Positions 59,160 to 64,000 of a stretch of 64,000 nt of DNA are shown in pieces; positions within the stretch are counted from its first letter, which is position 1, and each line of letters opens with the position of its first letter. The DNA lies in contig NC_134572.1 of assembly GCF_050947875.1 (NCBI RefSeq), forward strand, positions 160,973,105-161,037,104, written 5' to 3'. Source of the DNA: Dermacentor variabilis (taxonomy: Eukaryota > Arthropoda > Arachnida > Ixodida > Ixodidae). The notes below the pieces were generated by a model. It did no database searches. It was not told where the DNA came from and saw only the letters and a program-made list of their open reading frames with translations. Made by a program: the position numbers and the translations under genes.

Positions 59160-60180
59160 GTTGTTGTTGTTGTTGTAGTAGCCTGTGGCACGTGTGGCTG
59201 CTACCCACGATGGGGGATTGGCCAAGAAATGGATGGATTATTCCAAAATAATATAGAGCACAAATTTCCTAATATCTATGGAATAGCATTGAATAGGGTT
59301 GAATTACCGGCTAAAATAAAATCAGGAAGGTGCTGTTGAATGAGTAATAATTAATTTAAAAGTAATAATAAAAAATAGAATTTAGCAGGGCATTCGTTTA
59401 AATTCTGTAAGGAATGTTTGGACAGCAAAGCATGCATCCCTGTGGCTGAAACCCAAAGTGGACGCCCCGAACGAAAGAATTGTAGGTTCTGTCAAGTCCA
59501 GGCCAATTCTTCGAAAAGGAATCTGCAACAAAGTTTTTCTTAACGCAGCAAAGTGGCGACAAGATAGAAGAAAGTGCTGTATCGTCTCCTCCTCCTCACA
59601 AAAAGAACAAAGAGGAGAGGGAACCAAACCCGACCTGTGTGAAAATAAATTTAGGGAGGGATTGCGGCAGCGTAATTTGGTGAGGCAGACCTCAAGCATC
59701 TTTGTGTAACAAGAATCGCTATGCCAGGGAAATGCCAGATGTTTATACTCTAGAGAAGCTGTCAAATGTGGGTTTGATAAGGCTGATCTAATTGATCTCA
59801 TCCGAAATCTTGCCGCCGTGATCTGCGCTGTCACTGGTAGAATAGGAAGAACAGGGCCGGCTAGTGATGCATGCGCCAGTGAATCGGCAGTTTCATTAAA
59901 AAACAAACCTTTATGACCAGGCACCCAAATCAAGTGAATACATAGCACATGGGCAGGAACTAATAAGTGGAAGAGTTTTAGCATGGGTGACTCATTAGTA
60001 GCGTTAAGGCAAGAGCATACAGAAAGGGAGTCAGTAAGAATAGCAGCCGTTGTAATCATGTGGTCTAATTTACGTAAAGCTAGGATTACTGCTAACAACT
60101 CGGCCAGAAAAAAAAAATTACCGACGATTACGTTACTTCCGAATGCGAAATTTGAGCGCAGCAAATAAGCTGTTTCACCT
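59160..60180 (-). mobile_element. I-clade LINE, 5'-truncated, with intact RNase H-zinc knuckle frame
   Basis: Minus-strand coding frame from about 60180 to the stop at 59382: FFLAELLAVILALRKLDHMI (catalytic Glu), AAILTDSLSVCSCL (catalytic TDS), LIWVPGHKGLFFNETADSLA (final RNase H box) and CSFCEEEETIQHFLLSC (CCHC knuckle). After the stop, the 3' UTR ends ggtagcagccacacgtgcca...aggctactacaacaacaac, a (CAA)n tail at about 59160-59178 on the plus strand as gttgttgttgttgt. No stop interrupts these 265 codons, so the copy is young or under little decay. The RT half is lost by truncation. Confidence 0.85.
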
Positions 60181-61060
60181 TTTCGATAGATTGAGGCAAA
60201 GAAATCGAGCAACACATGTATGCGCTATCACAGAATTTTTTTTTATTTTTCACACGTATTCCTTTAACAAAGACTCCACTAACAGTTCTTGACAGTCATG
60301 AAGGAAGCTTTGTGGTCGGAGAAATAGACTGATATATGTTCGACTTGGTACACCAATGCTTGATTCTCAAAGACGAGATCTATACCAGTGCCTCGCGAGG
60401 TTGTCACAGCCGTGGGACGCGTTACGAGCGAGAGGAACGGGATGTTCTCCCGCATAAGTGTTAGGAAATTGCTGTTTGTCTTTATGTCAAGCCGCCACCG
60501 ATCTGGCTCTCTGATTGCCACCGCACAGGGCGAACGGCAGCGGCAATTTCGGCTCGGGCGGTGCACATATACAGATCCGCCGCCACCGATCTGGCTCTCT
60601 GATTGCCACCGCACAGGGGTTGCATTGGAGGAGGAGCGAAGAAAGGAATTAAGTTCGAGCCGGCGCTTTGACAACCGGAGACTCGCAGGAAGAGGGGGGA
60701 GGGGGGCGGCGTGTACACCCAGCGGCAAACGATGGGGGCAGAAGCGCGCGCAGCAAGCGGACAACACGATAAAGGGAGGAGGGAAGAGATAGCAGCGACT
60801 GACTGATGCAACTGAAGAGCACCCTATCCGCCACACAAGAACAGGGGGGGGGGGACCCTTTCCTCCTCTTTCTGCATGGCGGCGACGGTGTTCTATGCAG
60901 TCACGTTATCTTGACTCTCTAGCGGCGACAGCGGCATCCAGCGGTATCAGTCGGTCGCTGCTAGCGCTGGGGGGATGAAAGGGGGGCGGAGCTGGTTACG
61001 AGGCCGACGACAACGCCGACGACGACGCGAAACCCAGGAACGGACGCCAAAGAGCTGCGC
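60181..61060 (-). mobile_element. GC-rich composite repeat ending in an endonuclease-like remnant (Helitron-like, uncertain)
   Basis: On the minus strand it runs gagcgcagctctttggcgtc (about 61058), gtcgtcgtcggcgttgtcgt, a GC-rich body with a C-run (60843-60854), and a 90-bp duplication (atctggctctctgattgcca at about 60499 and 60589). A coding end follows: NFLTLMRENIPFLSLVTRPT, TTSRGTGIDLVFENQALVYQ, ISVYFSDHKASFMTVKNC and a stop at about 60279. The TR.GT.IDL.F / YFS.HK pattern is the end of an AP-endonuclease. I have seen similar ends after PIF1-helicase regions of Helitron-like elements, but no helicase is here. It interrupts the I-clade LINE at 61061. Confidence 0.5.
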
Positions 61061-61379
61061 TCTAAAAGGCACAGAATCAGGCAATCTTAAAGAAAAAGAC
61101 CAGTCGAGCGCAGGACAAAATATTCCAATGCCAGCTTTTTCCTCGCACTGTGAGGCATCTGTTGCAATGATAATGTTTGTTTCTAGGGTGCTTAGGTGGT
61201 CTTGCAACATGGCGTTTAAGATGCCGTAAGGGAGTAGTTTCGCGTGCTTCGGGAAAATGTCGTCGAACCTGATCTCTGGGTAATTTGAATGCGTATTATT
61301 ACGAAGCACATCACGAATTTGCACATTTAGTGGTTCAAGTAATGTTTGCACAAATATAATCTGTGGTCTATGAAACCTG

Positions 61380-61820
61380 GGCCAATGAACAGGAAAAAAT
61401 AATTCTGGATCGGAGATGAAAATGAGGACGGTTTAATTGTGATTCATATAAACTTAAGAAGGTCTGAACGGTCAGAAGGTGAAATCGGCATAATATGGGT
61501 GGGATTCTTGCTTCCATGTATAATACGGTATTTGCAACGTATTTTGGAAGGCCTAAGCACAGACGTAGTGCCTCTCGTTCTAACAAAACTAGCGGCCGAA
61601 GCTTGTATGATGGAACACCTGAGAATAAAGCACATCCAAATTCTAACACCGGACGAACGTACATTTTATATACCACCAAGAGGAATTTTCTGCGAAATAT
61701 CTGTTCTTCGATTGCTTAACCTGCGCAAAATGCACATTGTACGAGCTCCTTTTGTCGTAATATATTCAATATGTGGCCGCCAGTTAAGATTTCTCTTATT
61801 AATAACTCCAAGGTACTTTA
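61380..61820 (-). pseudogene. I-clade LINE post-RT linker
   Basis: Reads KYLGVINKRNLNWRPHIEYI and ARTMCILRRLSNRRTDIS, a frameshift near 61680, then MVVYKMYVRPVLEFGCALFS, EREALRLCLGLPKYVANTVL and LLTVQTFLSLYESQL. This is the connection between RT and RNase H in I-clade LINEs. It continues, in a degraded frame, into RNase H near 61170. Confidence 0.8.
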
Positions 61821-61985
61821 CGAGAAGAAAGGGGATTAACCGAGGGGCCCGATTTGTATTAGTTATATCATAAGAAGCCAACAAACACTGACACCAAGGA
61901 CAACATAGGGCAAATTACTTGTGCTTAATAAATGAAATAAAGAAACGATAAAGTAATGGAAATTAAAGTGGATGAAAAAACAACT

Positions 61986-62058
61986 TGCCGCAAGTGTGAA
62001 CCGAACCCACAATCTTCGCATTTCGCGTGCGATGCTGTACCCATTGAGCTACCGCGGC
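61986..62058 (-). tRNA. tRNA-like unit, left palindrome arm (degraded)
   Basis: Exact mirror position of the right-arm unit with six differences, including changes in the D-arm (cattgagctacc side) and the T-arm (aagtgtgaaccgaaccc). Part of a repeat; unlikely to be a functional tRNA. Confidence 0.35.
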
Positions 62059-62387
62059 GTCGTTTTCCCATCCACTTTCTTGGGTATTTATGTGTCCTAG
62101 TAGAACCCTGGGAGTGTTAGCCAGCGCCACCACTCACAGACCTTGGCGGCGGACGTGGAACGTCTTTTTTGCCGCAGGCGTCACGAGAACGGGAGAAGAA
62201 CGAAGAACGTGAGGCACGTTCGCGAAGAACGAAGAACGTGAGGCGTCAGGAGAACGTTCTCGTGACGCCTGCGGCAAAAAAGACGTTCCACGTCCGCCGC
62301 CAAGGTCTGTCAGTGGTGGCGCTGGCTAACACTCCCAGGGTTCTACTAGGACACATAAATACCCAAGAAAGTGGATGGGAAAAAGAC

Positions 62388-62460
62388 GCCGCGGTAGCTC
62401 AATTGGTAGAGCATCGCACGCGAAATGCGAAGGTTGTGGGTTCGGTTCCCACCTGCGGCA
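62388..62460 (+). tRNA. tRNA-like unit, right palindrome arm (SINE-type head; anticodon position reads CGA)
   Basis: A 73-nt cloverleaf can be drawn: acceptor gccgcgg with ctgcggc (one G-U), D-stem gctc/gagc, anticodon stem tcgca/tgcga, T-stem gtggg/cccac with loop ttcggtt, discriminator A. The 7-nt anticodon loop is cgcgaaa, so the anticodon would be CGA, but position 33 is G instead of the near-universal U and there is no long variable arm as tRNA-Ser needs. It lies in a repeat with other copies. I therefore read it as a tRNA-derived repeat head that keeps internal promoter boxes, not as a translation tRNA. Confidence 0.4.
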
Positions 62461-62599
62461 AGTTGTTTTTTCATCCACTTTAATTTCCATTACTTTATCG
62501 TTTCTTTATTTCATTCATTAAGCACAAGTAATTTGCCCTATGTTGTCCTTGGTGTCAGTGTTTGTTGGTTTCTTATGATATTTAGTAAAGCAATGAAGG

Positions 62600-62790
62600 G
62601 GGCTAGTTGGTGAACGTTCATGGTTATATTGCGCTCAGTTTTACAAACACGATATTACGGAAGGACAGGACGTGGACGGACGAAGCGCAAACTACCAACT
62701 GTTTGATACTGTTAAAGAACGCGCTTATATACAAGGAGATATGGCGTGGGGGGGGGAGGCTACATATAAAAAGATATGACGAGGTGACGA
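62600..62790 (-). mobile_element. Penelope-like terminal sequence (tentative)
   Basis: On the minus strand agttggtagtttgcgcttcg tccgtccacgtcctgtcctt resembles in layout the Penelope end at 33235-33265 (agt..aaaagtaagcgcccgt cctgtc). The rest (tttgtaaaactgagcgcaat) matches my memory of a common tick repeat. No coding part. It makes up most of the insertion outside the palindrome. Confidence 0.35.
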
Positions 62791-62846
62791 CATGTGATTA
62801 TAGTTTGGGTCAGGCATACGATATGTCCAAGGTACTTTATGATATG

Positions 62847-63917
62847 TCCAAGGTACTTTAGTGACTCTACTTGTGGGATATCTTCGAGATGGTAGTTCAG
62901 CGATATGTATACTGGGTCTTTAACTGGAAAAACAAGTATAGCACACTTATTAGCATTCAGGTTTAAGTGTAAGCTATCCAGCCAGTATTCCAGTTCCCTT
63001 AGATACGACTGCAAAATTTCGTAAAGAGAGTATATGTCACTAGCCATACCAAAAAAGGCAATGTCATCAGCATAAACGTAGGTACTGACTCCTGGGTGAA
63101 CGGGGGTTGTCCTCAGTAAAATATTGAATAATACTGGTGAGAGTACCGATCCCTGAGGCACACCTCTTGTTTGCTTGTGTTTTCTAGAAGAATAGCCGCT
63201 TCGAAAACAATAGAATTCTCTGTCCTTTAAAAATTCATGCACCCATGCTACAATATAGCCTGGAAAACAATGGCTCTGTAACCGATTTGTTAAAATTGTG
63301 TGTTCAGTGCTGTCATAGGCTTTACATATATCTAATGTAACTAAAGCCGCGTATTGCTTTTTCTGTCTGGTGATGTTAATTCGACTTTCAAGGTATACAT
63401 GCGCGTGCCATATTGAATAGCCAGATCGAAATCCAATGTGACAAGGACTCAACTATTGATTTTCGACAATAAACTCTAATATGTGTCCGAGAAGCACTCT
63501 TTCAATAAGTTTCACTATGTTTGATGTCAACGCAATTGGTCTGATGTTGTCGATAGTGTACCCTGCCCCTTGCTTTTTAAGTAACGGAATAATTTTGGCG
63601 ATCTTCCATTCTTGTGGAATCCATACATTGCTAACAGAGTAGTTTACCAAGTTCAGAAGCTCACGTGGAGCTTCTTGAAAGAAAATCTTTAACATTGCAT
63701 TTGTTATTCCGTCCGGGCCAGGCGCTGTAGTTGGCAACTGTAACATAACTTGTGCTACTTCCGAATAGGATATCTGTTTGTAGTCCGATAATGCAGGAGT
63801 AAAAACCGAAGCTTGAAGGCGTGTTGCGAACCGGCTCTCCAATCCTTTAGCCAATAGCTCTAAGGACTCCTGCATTTCCTGCGAGGTGTAGACGATTGAG
63901 TCTACATTAACACTCAT
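62847..63917 (-). pseudogene. I-clade reverse transcriptase, catalytic core preserved
   Basis: Two frames separated only by one in-frame TAG (63453-63455). The first reads QLPTTAPGPDGITNAMLKIF, WKIAKIIPLLKKQGAGYTID and NIRPIALTSNIVKLIERVLL. The second reads GFRSGYSIWHAHVYLES, LVTLDICKAYDSTEH (motif A Asp), GVPQGSVLSPVLFNILLRTT (motif B), STYVYADDIAFFG (intact YADD) and LHLNLNANKCAILVF. The only other lesion is the insertion after KYLG. Among all RT copies in this window this one has the best-preserved catalytic motifs. Confidence 0.85.
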
Positions 63918-63962
63918 TGGGAGTCTGTTTCTAAACCGAAGGTAATTAAATATAGCACGTTT

Positions 63963-64000
63963 GTTTTTGGATTTAGATAGGTAATCGAAATGGTTTTTAT
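63963..64000 (-). other. LINE continues past the window edge
   Basis: The minus-strand I-clade LINE RT begins within 63917 and its endonuclease would lie beyond 64000. Confidence 0.5.

Larger units (their letters stand above)
61865..62581. repeat. 717-bp near-perfect palindrome carrying two tRNA-like units
   Basis: Left arm 61865-62191 and right arm 62255-62581 are each 327 bp, reverse complements with about 9 mismatches by eye (about 97% identity) and no indels. The 63-bp spacer contains two cgaagaacgtgaggc copies. Each arm holds a 73-nt tRNA-like sequence and the same 3' body as the dispersed copy at 15800-15985. The arms read outward from the centre, so two repeat copies are joined head to head. 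Confidence 0.93.
61821..62846. mobile_element. approximately 1-kb insertion flanked by a 14-bp direct repeat
   Basis: The 14-mer tccaaggtacttta occurs at 61807-61820 on one side and at 62847-62860 on the other, with a third copy just inside at 62826-62839. The flanking LINE codons read KYLG on both sides, as expected of a target duplication. The inserted DNA contains the 717-bp palindrome plus about 250 bp of a Penelope-terminal-like sequence on the right. Confidence 0.75.
61061..63962 (-). mobile_element. I-clade LINE (RT plus start of RNase H), split by a 1-kb insertion
   Basis: Enters from beyond the right edge of the window. Minus-strand order: RT N-terminus (63917-63456), RT core (63452-62847), insertion (62846-61821), then the rest of RT and linker (61820-61380) and the start of RNase H (IIIATDASQCEEKAGIGIF at about 61170, then SFSLRLPDSVPFRAQLF). 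It is cut at 61061 by the GC-rich repeat. Across the insertion the frame is restored as SLKYLG then VINKRNLNWRPHI, so both parts are one element. Confidence 0.85.

Noticed and set aside
62388..62460. A functional tRNA-Ser(CGA) gene
   Set aside because: Position 33 is G, there is no long variable arm, and the unit lies in a dispersed repeat with other degraded copies.
61859..62586. TTAGT as a 5-bp target duplication of the palindrome itself
   Set aside because: The left and right copies are offset by one base from the arm ends, and the 14-bp repeat further out explains the insertion better.

Overview
The window looks like an accessory, repeat-dominated stretch of a hard tick (Ixodida) nuclear genome. 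The reasons are: a tRNA-derived SINE at 938-1195 of the type I know from Rhipicephalus (Ruka), several RTE/BovB-type LINEs with (TGA)n tails, I-clade LINEs with RNase H and CCHC motifs, CR1/L2-like LINEs with (AATA)n tails, Ty3/gypsy debris, a Penelope-like fragment, and AT-rich DNA between elements with no bacterial-style gene spacing. The tick assignment rests on remembered repeat families, not on a search.

One convincing host gene is present. A single-exon minus-strand ORF (stop 7726, preferred start 9534) encodes a roughly 600-residue divergent ionotropic (iGluR-like) receptor with a signal peptide, a ligand-binding-like ectodomain, M1, a pore-like segment, M2, an S2-like region and M3. 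I found no second convincing host gene, rRNA, CRISPR or bacterial feature. A splice-acceptor-preceded coding stretch near 42.2 kb is the only other candidate exon.

Layout. 0-2.6 kb: unassigned DNA with two SINE copies, one with a perfect 11-bp target duplication. 2.6-6.4 kb: a decayed but near full-length CR1/L2-like LINE (+). 7.7-9.5 kb: the receptor gene (-). 10.5-11.1 kb: four units of a 128-146 bp tandem repeat running into (TA)n and (GA)n. 11.9-16.9 kb: LINE fragments, plus an 806-bp pogo/Tigger-like DNA transposon with TIRs and a TA duplication (12640-13449). 18.0-21.5 kb: an RTE LINE that has received a 5'-truncated copy of its own family (10-bp duplication). 21.6-26.0 kb: CR1-like 3' fragments and unassigned DNA. 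27.6-31.5 kb: an I-clade LINE (+). 31.8-32.4 kb: two direct copies of a CATC-tailed repeat. 32.6-33.3 kb: a Penelope-like GIY-YIG fragment between inverted terminal sequences. 34.3-40.3 kb: an RNase H fragment and two RTE copies in opposite orientations. 41.3-42.0 kb: gypsy pol debris (-). 43.9-47.2 kb: an I-clade LINE (-) with ORF1, EN and part of RT, interrupted by another repeat. 47.8-50.7 kb: RTE fragments (-). 50.7-53.4 kb: CR1-like 3' ends, two of them in a large inverted arrangement with 55-bp near-identical inverted repeats. 53.9-55.4 kb: gypsy gag-protease debris (-). 57.3-64.0 kb: three I-clade LINE copies, a GC-rich repeat insertion, and a 717-bp palindrome.

The most unusual object is that palindrome (61865-62581). 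It has two 327-bp arms that are 97% identical with no net indels and a 63-bp spacer, and each arm carries a 73-nt tRNA-like unit. It lies inside an approximately 1-kb insertion that splits an I-clade reverse transcriptase between a 14-bp direct repeat (tccaaggtacttta). Most of the window is therefore mobile DNA inserting into mobile DNA, and the insertion order can be read at several junctions.
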